NCBI RefSeq assembly: GCF_001423265.1
Contig: NZ_LMND01000001.1
Span: forward strand, 620,548 to 684,547
Direction: 5' to 3'
From: Methylobacterium sp. Leaf108
GTDB lineage: Bacteria > Pseudomonadota > Alphaproteobacteria > Rhizobiales > Beijerinckiaceae
Length of the DNA stretch: 64,000 bases
Position numbers and translations under genes: made by a program. The notes beneath the pieces are model-generated. The model saw nothing but the letters and a program-made list of their open reading frames with translations. It did no database searches and had not been told where the DNA came from. How positions within the stretch are numbered: the first letter of the stretch is position 1; every line of letters begins with the position of its first letter. Of this stretch, positions 9,912 through 19,448 are shown in pieces.

Positions 9912-11216
9912 ATGGCCGACGCCACCATCTTCGCCCCCGCCAGCGGCCATGGCCGCGCCGCCGTCTGCGTCGTCCGCATCAGCGGCCCTGAAAGCGCGGC
10001 CATCCTCGTCGGGTTGATCGGCGACCTGCCGCCCCCTCGCCGCCTGTCCCTGCGCACGCTGCGCGATGCCGCCGGCGATGTCCTCGACCGGGCCATGGTG
10101 TGCTGGATGCCGGGGTCGGCGACCTTCACCGGCGAGGACATGGCCGAGCTCCACCTCCACGGCGGTCTGGCGGTGCGCGCCGGCGTGCTGGCGGCCCTGG
10201 CCGCCATTCCGGGCTGTCGGCCGGCCGAGCCCGGCGCCTTCACCCGCCGCGCCGTCTACAACGGCCGCATGGATCTGACCGAGGCCGAGGCCGCCGCCGA
10301 CCTGATCGAGGCGGAGACGGACGGTCAGCGCCGCCAGGCCCTGCGGCAGCTCGATGGCGCCCTCGGCCGCCAGGTCGCGGACTGGCGTGCCCGGACGATC
10401 GACCTGCTCGCCTCGACGGAGGCCGCCCTCGACTTCTCTGACGAGGGCGATGTCGACGACGTTGGGCTCGATGCCGCCCTGTTCGGGCAGGCGAGGGCGG
10501 TCCGCGATGCGATCCACCGAGCCTTGGCGGATGGACGCCGCGGCGAGCGCCTGCGCGAGGGTTTCGTCGTGGTGCTGGCCGGAGCCCCGAACGCCGGCAA
10601 GTCGACCCTGCTCAACGCGCTGGCCCGGCGCGACGTCGCCATCGTGTCGGAGGTGCCAGGCACCACCCGCGATGCCATCGAGGTCCGCTGCGACCTCGGC
10701 GGCCTGCCGGTGCTGCTCGTGGACACCGCCGGCCTGCGGGAGACCGCCGACGCCGTCGAAGCCGAAGGCATCCGGCGTACCCGAGGCCGGATCGAGACAG
10801 CGGACCTCGTCGTGTTTCTCGCCGCCGCCGACGACGATGCCGCCGGCTTCGAGCCCGCGCCTCCGGCCGCGCTGCGCGTGTGGACGAAAGGCGATCTCGG
10901 GATCGGCGATCGGACCGGCCTCGCGGTTTCGGCCCGGACGGGGGAGGGGGTCTCGGACCTGCTCGATGCCATCCAGCAGCGGGCCGCGGCGGCGCTGCTC
11001 GGCGGTGAGACGCTGATCACCCGCGAGCGCCACCGCGAGGCCCTGACCCGCTGCCGCGATCACCTCGATAGGCTTTTGGCGGCGGCCGCGCTACCGCCGG
11101 AACTCGTCGCCGAGGATCTGCGTCTGGCGGTCAAGGCGCTTGGCGAAGTCGGTGGTCATGTCGGCGTCGAAGACATCCTCGACCGCCTGTTTGCCGGCTT
11201 CTGCATCGGGAAGTAA
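9912..11216 (+). CDS. mnmE: tRNA modification GTPase MnmE
   Basis: With MnmG it installs the (carboxymethyl)aminomethyl group on wobble uridine 34 of certain tRNAs. The 434-residue protein has the N-terminal formyl-THF-binding domain, a G domain with P-loop GAPNAGKS (224–231) and DTAG switch, a TKGD in place of the usual NKxD G4 box, and the obligatory C-terminal CIGK. The start at ATG 9912 (MADATIFAPASG) matches the family; the upstream frame belongs to the R1 repeat. mnmG and rsmG follow in the same direction. Confidence 0.96.
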   Translation: MADATIFAPASGHGRAAVCVVRISGPESAAILVGLIGDLPPPRRLSLRTLRDAAGDVLDRAMVCWMPGSATFTGEDMAELHLHGGLAVRAGVLAALAAIPGCRPAEPGAFTRRAVYNGRMDLTEAEAAADLIEAETDGQRRQALRQLDGALGRQVADWRARTIDLLASTEAALDFSDEGDVDDVGLDAALFGQARAVRDAIHRALADGRRGERLREGFVVVLAGAPNAGKSTLLNALARRDVAIVSEVPGTTRDAIEVRCDLGGLPVLLVDTAGLRETADAVEAEGIRRTRGRIETADLVVFLAAADDDAAGFEPAPPAALRVWTKGDLGIGDRTGLAVSARTGEGVSDLLDAIQQRAAAALLGGETLITRERHREALTRCRDHLDRLLAAAALPPELVAEDLRLAVKALGEVGGHVGVEDILDRLFAGFCIGK

Positions 11217-11252
11217 GATGCATCGGGAAGTGAGGCCGCTTCGCATGGCCGA

Positions 11253-11268
11253 TGTTTCACGTGAAACA
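11253..11268. other. Perfect parS centromere site
   Basis: TGTTTCACGTGAAACA matches the bacterial chromosomal parS consensus at all 16 positions and is fully palindromic. It lies between mnmE and mnmG, 2.6 kb from parA. ParB is expected to load here as a CTP-dependent clamp. Confidence 0.95.
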
Positions 11269-11314
11269 TCGGCCGTCTGTTGACGCCATCGCGCTCGGCC
11301 GCGTACTCACCGGC

Positions 11315-13195
11315 ATGTCCCTGAACCGTTCCGATTCCGCCGATGTCATCGTCGTGGGCGGTGGCCATGCCGGCACCGAGGCCGCCGCAGCGGCCGCGCG
11401 CACCGGTGCCCGTACGATCCTCGTCACGCATCGAGCCGCCACCATCGGCGCGATGTCGTGCAACCCGGCCATCGGCGGGCTCGGCAAGGGCCACCTCGTG
11501 CGCGAGGTCGATGCCCTCGACGGTCTGATGGGCCGGGTCGCGGATGCGTCGGGCATCCAGTTTCGTCTCCTCAACCGGCGTAAGGGACCGGCCGTGCGCG
11601 GGCCGCGCACCCAGGCCGACCGCAAGCTCTACGCGGCGGCGATGCAACGGGCCATCGCCGAGACCGCCGACCTCACGGTGATGGAGGCCGAAGTCGCCGA
11701 CCTGACGGTCGAGGCGGGGAGGGTGGCCGGCGTCGTCCTGGCGGATGGCCGCACCCTCGCTTGCGCCGCCGTCGTCATCACCACCGGCACCTTCCTGCGC
11801 GGGCTGATCCACATCGGTGAGGTCCAGATTCCCGCCGGACGGGCCGGCGAGGCGCCGGCGCTGGGGCTCGCCGGTACCCTGGAGCGCCATGGGTTCCGTC
11901 TGGGCCGGCTCAAGACCGGGACGCCGCCACGCCTCGACGGCCGCACCATCGATTGGGCCGGCCTGGAGATGCAGGCCGCCGACGCGGACCCCGTGCCGTT
12001 CTCCACCCTCACCGAGCGGATCACGGTGCCGCAGATCGCCTGCGGCATCACCCGCACCACCCAGGCGGTCCACGACCTCATCCGCGCCAACCTGCACCGC
12101 TCGCCGATGTATTCGGGCGGGATCGCCAGTCGCGGCCCGCGCTATTGCCCGTCCATCGAGGACAAGGTGGTGCGCTTCGGCGACCGCGAGGGCCACCAGA
12201 TCTTTCTGGAACCCGAGGGGCTCGACGATCCCACCGTCTATCCCAACGGCATCTCCACGGCCCTGCCCGAAGAGGTCCAGCACGCCCTCATCCGGCTGAT
12301 CCCGGGGCTGGAAGGGGCGGACATCCTGCGGCCCGGCTACGCCATCGAGTACGATTACGTCGACCCGCGCGAACTCGACACCTCCCTGCAGGCGCGGCGC
12401 CTGCCCGGCCTGTTCCTGGCCGGGCAGATCAACGGCACCACCGGCTACGAGGAGGCGGCCGGGCAGGGGCTGGTGGCCGGCCTCAACGCGGCGCGCCTTG
12501 CCGGCGGATCGACCCCGGCGGTGTTCGACCGGGCCGAATCCTACCTCGGCGTGATGATCGACGACCTCGTCACCCATGGGGTGAGCGAGCCCTACCGGAT
12601 GTTCACCTCGCGCTCGGAGTACCGGCTGTCCCTCCGGGTCGACAACGCCGACGAACGGCTGACCCCGCGCGGCCTCGCGTTCGGCTGCGTCGGCAACGAG
12701 CGGGCCGTGCATTTCGCCCGAAGCCAGACCACCCTGGAGGCGGCCCGCACCCTGCTCGACACCTGCGCGCTGACGCCGTCGCAGGCCCGGGCCCACGGCA
12801 TCACCCTCAACCAGGACGGCATCCGCCGCAGCGCCTTCCAGCTCCTGTCGCATCCCGACATCGAGTGGTCGCGGCTGGTCGCGGTCTGGCCGGACCTCGC
12901 GAGCGTGCCGCCCCGCATCGCCGACCGGTTGTGCACCGACGCGACCTATGCGGTCTATCTCGACCGGCAGCGCGCCGACATCGCCGCGTTCCGGCGCGAC
13001 GAACAGGTGAGCCTGCCGGCCCGGCTCGACTATGCCGCCATCCCCGGCCTCTCCAACGAGATGCGGGTGAAGCTCGAAGCGGTGCGGCCGGGCACCCTTG
13101 GGCAGGCGGCCCGCATCGAGGGGGTGACGCCGGCCGCCCTGACCCTGCTTGCCGCCCACGCCCGGCGCTCCGTCCCAGCCATGGCCGGCGCCTGA
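11315..13195 (+). CDS. mnmG: tRNA uridine-5-carboxymethylaminomethyl modification enzyme MnmG
   Basis: FAD-dependent partner of MnmE in wobble-uridine modification. The 626-residue protein has the dinucleotide-binding GGGHAG (15–20), the [12 protein letters not shown] signature, a second FAD motif ([21 protein letters not shown]) and the C-terminal helical domain that contacts MnmE. An in-frame ATG at 11252 would add 21 residues, but it lies inside parS and encodes MFHVKH from that site, so I choose 11315, which gives the family-typical N-terminus. Its stop overlaps the rsmG start by one base (TGATG). Confidence 0.95.
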   Translation: MSLNRSDSADVIVVGGGHAGTEAAAAAARTGARTILVTHRAATIGAMSCNPAIGGLGKGHLVREVDALDGLMGRVADASGIQFRLLNRRKGPAVRGPRTQADRKLYAAAMQRAIAETADLTVMEAEVADLTVEAGRVAGVVLADGRTLACAAVVITTGTFLRGLIHIGEVQIPAGRAGEAPALGLAGTLERHGFRLGRLKTGTPPRLDGRTIDWAGLEMQAADADPVPFSTLTERITVPQIACGITRTTQAVHDLIRANLHRSPMYSGGIASRGPRYCPSIEDKVVRFGDREGHQIFLEPEGLDDPTVYPNGISTALPEEVQHALIRLIPGLEGADILRPGYAIEYDYVDPRELDTSLQARRLPGLFLAGQINGTTGYEEAAGQGLVAGLNAARLAGGSTPAVFDRAESYLGVMIDDLVTHGVSEPYRMFTSRSEYRLSLRVDNADERLTPRGLAFGCVGNERAVHFARSQTTLEAARTLLDTCALTPSQARAHGITLNQDGIRRSAFQLLSHPDIEWSRLVAVWPDLASVPPRIADRLCTDATYAVYLDRQRADIAAFRRDEQVSLPARLDYAAIPGLSNEMRVKLEAVRPGTLGQAARIEGVTPAALTLLAAHARRSVPAMAGA

Positions 13196-13830
13196 TGGCC
13201 CCGTCCGACCGCGACCGGGTCGTCGCACAGGCCGGTGTTTCACGTGAAACAGCGGCCGCCCTGGACCTGTACGTGGCGCAGCTGCGGCGCTGGCAGGGCG
13301 TGAAGAACCTCGTCGGCCCGGCCACCCTCACCGAGGTCTGGACGCGACACGTGGCCGACTCGCTGCAACTGCTCGCCATCGCGCCCGAAGCGAAGACCTG
13401 GCTCGACCTCGGCTCCGGGGCCGGCATCCCGGGCCTGCTGCTGGCCATCGCCGGGCGCGAGCGCGACGGGTTCCGGGTCGATCTCGTCGAGAGCAACGCC
13501 CGCAAATGCGCCTTCCTGCAGGAGACCGCACGCCTCACCAAAGCCCCGGCCCGCGTCCATGCCGCGCGCATCGAGGCCATCATCGCGGACCATGCCGGCG
13601 TGGCGGTGGTCTGCGCCCGCGCGCTGGCTCCGCTGCGCCAGTTGCTCGCTTGGACCGAGCCCCTGTTGACAACCGGCACCACCGGCCTGTTTCCGAAGGG
13701 TCGTGACGTCGATGCGGAATTGACCGAGGCCGCGCAAGAGTGGAGATTCGTTTACGATCTTGTGCCGAGCCGAACCGAGTCGGACGCGCGCATCGTGCGC
13801 GTCACCGCCCTCTCCCGCGTGGATCCATGA
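13195..13830 (+). CDS. rsmG: 16S rRNA (guanine-527-N7)-methyltransferase RsmG
   Basis: SAM-dependent enzyme that methylates G527 of 16S rRNA. The 211-residue protein carries the methyltransferase motif I LDLGSGAGIPGL and the RALAPLRQLL region typical of GidB/RsmG. Codons near residue 15 (GVSRET) are a perfect parS site, a common arrangement in this family. It is coupled to mnmG upstream by TGATG and to parA downstream by ATGA. Confidence 0.95.
   Translation: MAPSDRDRVVAQAGVSRETAAALDLYVAQLRRWQGVKNLVGPATLTEVWTRHVADSLQLLAIAPEAKTWLDLGSGAGIPGLLLAIAGRERDGFRVDLVESNARKCAFLQETARLTKAPARVHAARIEAIIADHAGVAVVCARALAPLRQLLAWTEPLLTTGTTGLFPKGRDVDAELTEAAQEWRFVYDLVPSRTESDARIVRVTALSRVDP
13236..13251. other. Perfect parS site inside rsmG
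   Basis: A second exact TGTTTCACGTGAAACA, placed within the rsmG coding sequence about 600 bases upstream of parA and 2 kb from the first site. Confidence 0.95.
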
Positions 13831-14669
13831 CGAATTCCTCGACTCTCCCGTCCGGCACTTCGTCGGAGCGCCCTCTGCGCATCCTCGCCCTCGCCAACCA
13901 GAAGGGTGGCGTCGGCAAGACCACGACGGCGATCAACCTCGGCACGGCGCTGGCCGCCATTGGCGAGCGCGTGCTGGTGATCGACCTCGACCCGCAGGGC
14001 AACGCCTCCACCGGGCTCGGGATCGACCGGCGCTCGCGCAAGGTCTCGACCTACCATGTGCTCGCCGGGGAGGCCTCGCTGGCCGATGCGGTGGTGGCCA
14101 CCGCCGTGCCGCGCCTGCTGGTGGCGCCCTCGACGATGGACCTGCTCGGCCTCGAGATGGAGATGGCCAGCGCACCGGACCGGGCGCACCGCCTGCGCCA
14201 AGTGCTCAAGAGCGTCGGCGAGCCCGGCGCCACCGAGGGCGTCACCTACGTCCTGATCGACTGCCCGCCCTCCCTCAACCTGCTCACCATCAACGCCCTG
14301 GCCGCCTCGGATGCGGTGCTGGTGCCGCTGCAATGCGAGTTCTTCGCGCTCGAAGGGCTCAGCCAGCTGTTGCGGACCGTCGAGCAGGTGCGCGGCGCCC
14401 TCAACCCGCGCCTGACCATCCAGGGCATCGTGCTCACGATGTTCGACCCACGCAACAACCTCTCGGCGCAGGTGGTGGCCGACGTGCGCAGTTTCATGGG
14501 CGACAAGGTCTACGAGACCATGATCCCCCGCAACGTGCGCGTCTCCGAGGCGCCCTCCCACGGCAAGCCGGTGCTGCTCTACGACCTCAAATGCGCCGGC
14601 AGCCAGGCCTACCTCCGCCTCGCCTCGGAGATCATCCAGCGTGAGGGCCGGCTCCCGCAGGCGGCCTGA
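13827..14669 (+). CDS. parA: Chromosome partitioning ATPase ParA
   Basis: A 280-residue ParA/Soj ATPase that dimerises on nucleoid DNA with ATP and drives ParB–parS segregation. It has the deviant Walker A KGGVGKTT (26–33), the ParA DLDPQGNAS box and Walker B-like LIDCPP. The start ATG at 13827 overlaps the rsmG stop (ATGA). parB follows 57 bases downstream. Confidence 0.97.
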   Translation: MTNSSTLPSGTSSERPLRILALANQKGGVGKTTTAINLGTALAAIGERVLVIDLDPQGNASTGLGIDRRSRKVSTYHVLAGEASLADAVVATAVPRLLVAPSTMDLLGLEMEMASAPDRAHRLRQVLKSVGEPGATEGVTYVLIDCPPSLNLLTINALAASDAVLVPLQCEFFALEGLSQLLRTVEQVRGALNPRLTIQGIVLTMFDPRNNLSAQVVADVRSFMGDKVYETMIPRNVRVSEAPSHGKPVLLYDLKCAGSQAYLRLASEIIQREGRLPQAA

Positions 14670-14726
14670 CGACCATCGGTTAAGTGTTTGACAATGTTGC
14701 GTAAAGAGGAGCGGAAGCGGGTGGCG

Positions 14727-15617
14727 ATGGCGGATGACGTAGTGCGGCCCCGGCTCGGTCGCGGCCTCGCGGCCCTGATCGGCGATTTCGGCGGCGACGA
14801 AGGCGGCAAGTCCCACGAGCAGCGCAAGGTCGCGGTGGAGTTCCTGCGCCCCAATCCGCGCAATCCACGCAGGCGCTTCAACGACCCCGAGCTCGACGAA
14901 CTCGCGACCTCGATCAAGCTGCGCGGCATTATCCAGCCGATCGTGGTAAGGGCGCTGGCGGGCGTGCCGGACACCTATGAGATCGTGGCCGGGGAGCGCC
15001 GCTGGCGGGCGGCCCAGCGCGCCGGGCTGAACGAAGTCCCCGTCGTCACGGTGGAGATCGACGACCGCACCTCCCTCGAATACGCGATCCTCGAGAACGT
15101 CCAGCGCGCCGACCTCAACGCCATCGAGGAGGCCGCCGGCTACGAGCGGCTGATGAGCGAGTTCCGCTACAGCCAGACCGAACTCGCCGAGATCCTCGGC
15201 AAGAGCCGCAGCCACCTCGCCAACACCCTGCGCCTGCTCCAGCTCTCGGCGGCGATCCAGGAGCGGGTGGTGGCCGGCGAGATCACCGCCGGCCATGCCC
15301 GCGCCCTGCTCTCGGTCAAGGACCCGGAGGCGGTGGCCCGCCGGATCGTGGCCGAAGGCCTGTCGGTGCGCGACGTCGAGGCCCTGGCCGCCTCCGAGAC
15401 CCAGGAGGGCGACACTGTCCGTCCGGGTCGCCCGCGCAAGGCGCCGGAGGCCGAATCGGCCCACCGTTCGCTGGAGGTGGCGATGGCCCGGGCCCTCGGG
15501 GTGCGCGTCTCCCTCAAGCCCAAGGGCACCGGCACCGGCGAGATCCGCATCCGCTACGAGTCGGAGGCCGAGCTCGACGACCTGTGCCGGCGGTTCAAGA
15601 TCTCGGCGGAGGGCTGA
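14727..15617 (+). CDS. parB: Chromosome partitioning protein ParB
   Basis: Site-specific parS-binding CTPase of the segregation system. The 296-residue protein has the N-terminal ParA-interaction segment (RLGRGLAALIG), CTP-binding box GERRWR (89–94), ENVQR (123–127), a helix-turn-helix (about 150–172, SQTELAEILGKSRSHLANTL) and a C-terminal dimerisation domain (RIRYESEAELDDL). A GGAAG sequence about 9 bases upstream supports ATG 14727; an in-frame TTG at 14688 would add 13 residues. A short CCCACC/GGTGGG hairpin at 15624–15638 follows the stop. Confidence 0.96.
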   Translation: MADDVVRPRLGRGLAALIGDFGGDEGGKSHEQRKVAVEFLRPNPRNPRRRFNDPELDELATSIKLRGIIQPIVVRALAGVPDTYEIVAGERRWRAAQRAGLNEVPVVTVEIDDRTSLEYAILENVQRADLNAIEEAAGYERLMSEFRYSQTELAEILGKSRSHLANTLRLLQLSAAIQERVVAGEITAGHARALLSVKDPEAVARRIVAEGLSVRDVEALAASETQEGDTVRPGRPRKAPEAESAHRSLEVAMARALGVRVSLKPKGTGTGEIRIRYESEAELDDLCRRFKISAEG

Positions 15618-15683
15618 GGCGGTCCCACCTACGGTGGGCGATCGCATCCTTCCTTCACGGGGCAGACGGTTCGAGACTGCGCG

Positions 15684-15790
15684 CGTCCTTCCCCCTCCGC
15701 GGGGGAGGGTGGCCCGCGAAGCGGGTCGGGCGAGGGGAGCCACATGTCCGGAGAGGTCGCTTCCCTCTCCCGCAGAGGAAGAGAGACGGC
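15684..15790. repeat. Diverged R1-like GC-rich element
   Basis: CCTTCCCCCTCCGCGGGGGAGGG near 15687, with a partly complementary CCCTCTCCCGCAGAGGAAGAGAG near 15763. It resembles R1 but differs in the middle, so I treat it as a diverged or related element. With the R2 element it occupies the parB–hisS gap, which holds no gene I can support. Confidence 0.45.
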
Positions 15791-15875
15791 GGGGCGGCGC
15801 TTGCCCGCCCAATCGGCGCGCGATAGAGCCGAACACGTCTTTCGACTTGTCGGACTCCGCGTGATCCGAACCGGT

Positions 15876-15985
15876 CCCTCATCCTGAGGTGCCCGCGGCG
15901 GCGGGCCTCGAAGGAGACCTTCAGTGCGCTGCGTGGTCCCTGAAGCCCTCCTTCGAGGCCGCTTCGCGGCACCTCAAGATGAGGG
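15876..15985. repeat. R2 palindromic element, copy a
   Basis: About 110 bases with long inverted arms: it begins CCCTCATCCTGAGGTGC, continues with GGGCCTCGAAGGAG, then mirrors with CTCCTTCGAGGCC and ends GCACCTCAAGATGAGGG. Copies with the same ends lie at 36729–36842 and 43680–43794. The transcript would fold into a long hairpin. Confidence 0.85.
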
Positions 15986-16051
15986 GTGCGGGCTGGGCTG
16001 ATCGACCACCGTTCCGATGCCTTTCACCCCTCCACAGATGAAGCGACACCC

Positions 16052-17575
16052 ATGGCCCAGGCCGATTCCAAGAAGGTCGACATCCTGAAGCCCCGTCTGC
16101 CGCGGGGCCTCGTCGACCGCCGGGCCGACGAGATCGCCGCACAGGGGCGGATGCTGGAGACGATCCGGGCGAGCTTCGAGCTCTACGGCTTCGAGGCGCT
16201 GGAGACCCCGTTTATCGAGTACACAGAGGCACTGGGCAAGTTCCTGCCCGACCTCGACCGCCCCAACGAGGGCGTTTTTTCGTTCCAGGACGACGACGAG
16301 TCCTGGCTGTCGCTCCGCTACGACCTCACCGCGCCGCTGGCCCGGCACGTGGCCGAGAACTTCGACGCGCTCCCCAAACCCTATCGGAGCTTTCGCAACG
16401 GTTACGTCTTCCGCAACGAGAAGCCGGGGCCGGGGCGCTTCCGCCAGTTCATGCAGTTCGACGCCGACATCGTCGGCGCCGGGTCGGTGGCGGCCGACGC
16501 CGAGATCTGCATGCTCATGGCCGATACGCTCGACAGGCTCGGGCTCGCCGGCCGTTACGTGGTCAAGGTCAACAACCGCAAGGTGCTCGACGGCGTGATG
16601 GAGGCCATCGGCCTCGCCGGCCCCGACAAGGCCGGCCAGCGCCTCACGGTGCTGCGGGCGATCGACAAGCTCGACCGGCTGGGTGCGGACGGCGTGCGCC
16701 AGTTACTGGGGCCGGGCCGCAAGGACGAGAGCGGGGATTTCACGAAGGGCGCGGGGCTCGACGAGGCCGGCATCGCCCGGATCCTCGCCTACGTGTCGTT
16801 CGAGGCGGCCCCCCATGTCGGCGGCGATCGCATCGCCTTCTGGGACCAGTTCTTCGGGTCGTGGAAGGACGTCGTGGGGACATCGGAGACGGGCCACGAG
16901 GGCATCGCCGAACTGCACGCGATGATGCGTCTGTGCGAGGCCGGCGGCTACGGCTCCGACCGCATTCGGGCCGACCCCTCCGTCGTGCGCGGCCTCGAAT
17001 ACTACACCGGCCCGGTCTACGAAGCCGAACTGACCTTCCCCGTCACCAACGAGGCCGGCGAGACCGTGCGCTTCGGCTCGGTGGCGGGCGGTGGGCGCTA
17101 CGATGGGCTCGTCGGGCGGTTCCGGTCCGAGCCGGTGCCGGCCACCGGCTTCTCCATCGGCGTCTCGCGGCTGTTCTCGGCGTTGCAACTTACCGGGAGC
17201 CCGCTGCTGCAGGGCCGGCCCAAGCCCGGTCCGGTGGTGGTCCTCGTGCTGGATCGCGAAAACATCGCCGACTACCAGCGCCTCGTCGCGCGGCTGCGGG
17301 GGGACGGCATCCGGGCCGAGCTCTACCTCGGCAGCTCCGGCATGAAGGCGCAGATGAAGTACGCCGACCGGCGCGGCAGCCCCTGCGCCATCATCCAGGG
17401 TTCGAACGAGCGCGAGGCCGGCGAGGTCCAGATCAAGGATCTGATCGAGGGCGCCAAGGCGGCGCAGGACATCGCCAGCAACGCCGAATGGAAGGCCGCC
17501 CGGCCGGCCCAGTTCTCGGTGAAGGAGGACGAGATGGTGGCCCGGGTGAAGGAAGTCCTGGCCCGGCACTTTTGA
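16052..17575 (+). CDS. hisS: Histidyl-tRNA synthetase
   Basis: Class II synthetase charging tRNA-His. The 507-residue protein has motif 2 ([18 protein letters not shown]), the histidine-binding motifs [12 protein letters not shown] and a GGGRYDGL loop, and a C-terminal anticodon-binding domain. The ATG at 16052 starts the conserved N-terminus; the open frame to 15986 runs into the R2 repeat. It converges with holA, separated by about 21 bases. Confidence 0.96.
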   Translation: MAQADSKKVDILKPRLPRGLVDRRADEIAAQGRMLETIRASFELYGFEALETPFIEYTEALGKFLPDLDRPNEGVFSFQDDDESWLSLRYDLTAPLARHVAENFDALPKPYRSFRNGYVFRNEKPGPGRFRQFMQFDADIVGAGSVAADAEICMLMADTLDRLGLAGRYVVKVNNRKVLDGVMEAIGLAGPDKAGQRLTVLRAIDKLDRLGADGVRQLLGPGRKDESGDFTKGAGLDEAGIARILAYVSFEAAPHVGGDRIAFWDQFFGSWKDVVGTSETGHEGIAELHAMMRLCEAGGYGSDRIRADPSVVRGLEYYTGPVYEAELTFPVTNEAGETVRFGSVAGGGRYDGLVGRFRSEPVPATGFSIGVSRLFSALQLTGSPLLQGRPKPGPVVVLVLDRENIADYQRLVARLRGDGIRAELYLGSSGMKAQMKYADRRGSPCAIIQGSNEREAGEVQIKDLIEGAKAAQDIASNAEWKAARPAQFSVKEDEMVARVKEVLARHF

Positions 17576-17596
17576 GACCGACCCCGGCCCTCTCGA

Positions 17597-18625
17597 TCAC
17601 CCGCGCCGTGCCGCCTCCGTGGCGATGCGAAGGAGGGTGCCCGAGGCCTGGGCGTGGGCCAGTTCCGCATCCGACCGCCGGCAGGCGAGCACGGCCTCCT
17701 GGAGCAGGCGCAGGACGTGCCGCAGGGCGGGGGGCGACCAGCGGGCGAGCTGCGTCTCGACGATGGGCTTGCGCTTGAAATGCAGACCGCGCCAGGTCGC
17801 CACCATGGCGCCGGCGCTCTGGCCCTCGTTGGCGAGCCGGGTCGAGAGCAGGGTGAGAGCGTGGCGCAGCGCGCTGCCGAGCATCACCGAGGGGTCCATG
17901 CCCTCGTGGCGGAAGCGGCGGTAGTCACGCTCGACCTCGGCGGTGCGGCCGGCGAAGGCGGCATCGATCAGCGTGTTGAGGACGCTGCCGGCGACATCGC
18001 TCACCACCGCCTCGACGTCGTCGAGGCTGACCTGGCCCTGGCCCTGGGCGTAGAGGGCAAGCTTTTCGATCTCGCCGAGGCTGGCGCGGCGGTCTCCGCC
18101 GAGGCTCGCCGCCAGCACCTCCCGGGCCTCGCGGGCGATGCGCAGGCCGCTCTCCTGCAGGGTGCGGTCGATGAGCTCGGCCAGCGCCCGCTCGTCGTCG
18201 GGGTAGCAGGGCAGGGCCAGCGCCCGCGCCGAGCGTTCGCACAGGGTCCGCAGCGGGGCGGTCTTGGCGAGGTCGCCGGCCTCCACCACGATGCGGGTGT
18301 CGACGAGGGGGGCGCCGAGCACCGCCTCCACGGCGGGCGCATAGTTCCGGCTGCCCGGCCGCACCCAGATCGTGCGGGCACCGCCGAACAGGCCGACCGT
18401 GCCGGCCTCGTCGGCGAGGCGTCCGGCGTCCTGCGCCAGGGTGTCGCCGTCGATCTTGACGAGGGCGAAGGGGTCGGCCGGGTCCGCCACGAAGGCCTCG
18501 GCCAGGCGCTTGGCCCGGTCGAACACCATGCCGGTGTCGGGGCCGTAGACCAGGATGACGCCGATGCGCGGATCGAGCCCGCGCCGGATCAGGCCCTCGA
18601 CCTCGTGGGCCTTGACGATCGTCAT
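17597..18625 (-). CDS. holA: DNA polymerase III delta subunit
   Basis: The clamp-loader delta subunit opens the beta sliding clamp. The 342-residue product matches HolA along its length: YGPDTGMVFDRAKRLAEAF near the N-terminus, a LIDRTLQESGLRI region in the middle, and the C-terminal collar domain (QLARWSPPALRHVLRLLQEA). It lies directly downstream of lptE on the same strand, as in many Rhizobiales. Confidence 0.93.
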   Translation of the reverse strand: MTIVKAHEVEGLIRRGLDPRIGVILVYGPDTGMVFDRAKRLAEAFVADPADPFALVKIDGDTLAQDAGRLADEAGTVGLFGGARTIWVRPGSRNYAPAVEAVLGAPLVDTRIVVEAGDLAKTAPLRTLCERSARALALPCYPDDERALAELIDRTLQESGLRIAREAREVLAASLGGDRRASLGEIEKLALYAQGQGQVSLDDVEAVVSDVAGSVLNTLIDAAFAGRTAEVERDYRRFRHEGMDPSVMLGSALRHALTLLSTRLANEGQSAGAMVATWRGLHFKRKPIVETQLARWSPPALRHVLRLLQEAVLACRRSDAELAHAQASGTLLRIATEAARRG

Positions 18626-18647
18626 GGGAGGGGCGGGGCTCGGCGGA

Positions 18648-19193
18648 TCAGGGTTTCGTCACCAGCACGGAGGCGAGCCGGGTCTTGATCTGCTCGGAGA
18701 GCACCTTGGCCAGCCGGATCTCGGCGTCGCGGGCGGCGCGCAGCGAGGCGAAGCGCTGGATCGAGCGGTCATAGGTGGCGGTGCCGGTGGCGACGCCCTC
18801 GGTGATGATCTTGGTGCCGTCGAGGTTCTCCAGGGCGTACTTCACCGTGCCGATGATGGTGCCGGCCTCGGCCCGGCCGGTGGTGGAGGAGACGATCGGG
18901 GTCTGCACCGACTCGCTGCCCTGCATCTTCAGGCGGTAGCGCTTGGGCGCGGGCGTGCCCGATCCGTCGAGATCGAAGATCAGCTCGCTGCGCAGGTAGT
19001 GCCCGATCCGCTCCTGGCCCTGGGCCATGGTGATGTCGTCGACCTGGATCGAGGCCAGCAGCGCCGACATCGACTCGCCGGACGCGGTCGGGCCGTAGAG
19101 GGGGCGGAAACAGGCCGACAGGGAAAGGGAGAGGGCGCCGACAAGGGCGATCCGCACCGCCATCCGCTTCGTCACACGCATCATGCTCGCCAT
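18648..19193 (-). CDS. lptE: LPS assembly lipoprotein LptE
   Basis: Outer-membrane lipoprotein that plugs and assembles the LptD translocon. The 181-residue product has a lipoprotein signal with lipobox LSAC at about residue 29 and the FRPLYGPTASG start of mature alphaproteobacterial LptE. Several ATGs cluster at the start (19193, 19184, 19181); I use the most upstream with low certainty. The gene is 22 bases from holA and downstream of leuS, the usual order. Confidence 0.88.
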   Translation of the reverse strand: MASMMRVTKRMAVRIALVGALSLSLSACFRPLYGPTASGESMSALLASIQVDDITMAQGQERIGHYLRSELIFDLDGSGTPAPKRYRLKMQGSESVQTPIVSSTTGRAEAGTIIGTVKYALENLDGTKIITEGVATGTATYDRSIQRFASLRAARDAEIRLAKVLSEQIKTRLASVLVTKP

Positions 19194-19340
19194 CGTCCCG
19201 GCTGGAGTCCCGCGACCCCGTCTTACGGCGATCGGCGGCTTCGCGTCACCCGTATAAGGCCCCAAGCTTTACGATTCCCCTGCGGCGGCACGAGGGCGGC
19301 AGCCGACCCTGAGGAGCGGCTCCGGGACGATCACGGTCGG

Positions 19341-19448
19341 TCATCCCATTTCCGGTTGATCACGTCGTGATGCGGACATGGGTTTGGCTCAGGTGCCGTG
19401 CGGGCTCGGTAATACGGTTCACGATCGATCTAAGCGAAAACCGTATCA
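19341..19448 (-). repeat. R3 element, copy B (overlaps the leuS stop codon)
   Basis: Read on the minus strand this ~108-base block starts TGATACGGTTTTCGC, contains GAACCGTATTACCGAGCCCG and CCATGTCCGCATCACG, and ends GGAAATGGGATGA. The copy at 59407–59515 on the plus strand matches through its full length with scattered substitutions. The leading TGA is the leuS stop codon. Small inverted repeats (ACGGTT/AACCGT; CGTGATGC/GATCACG-like) suggest a folded RNA. Confidence 0.85.
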
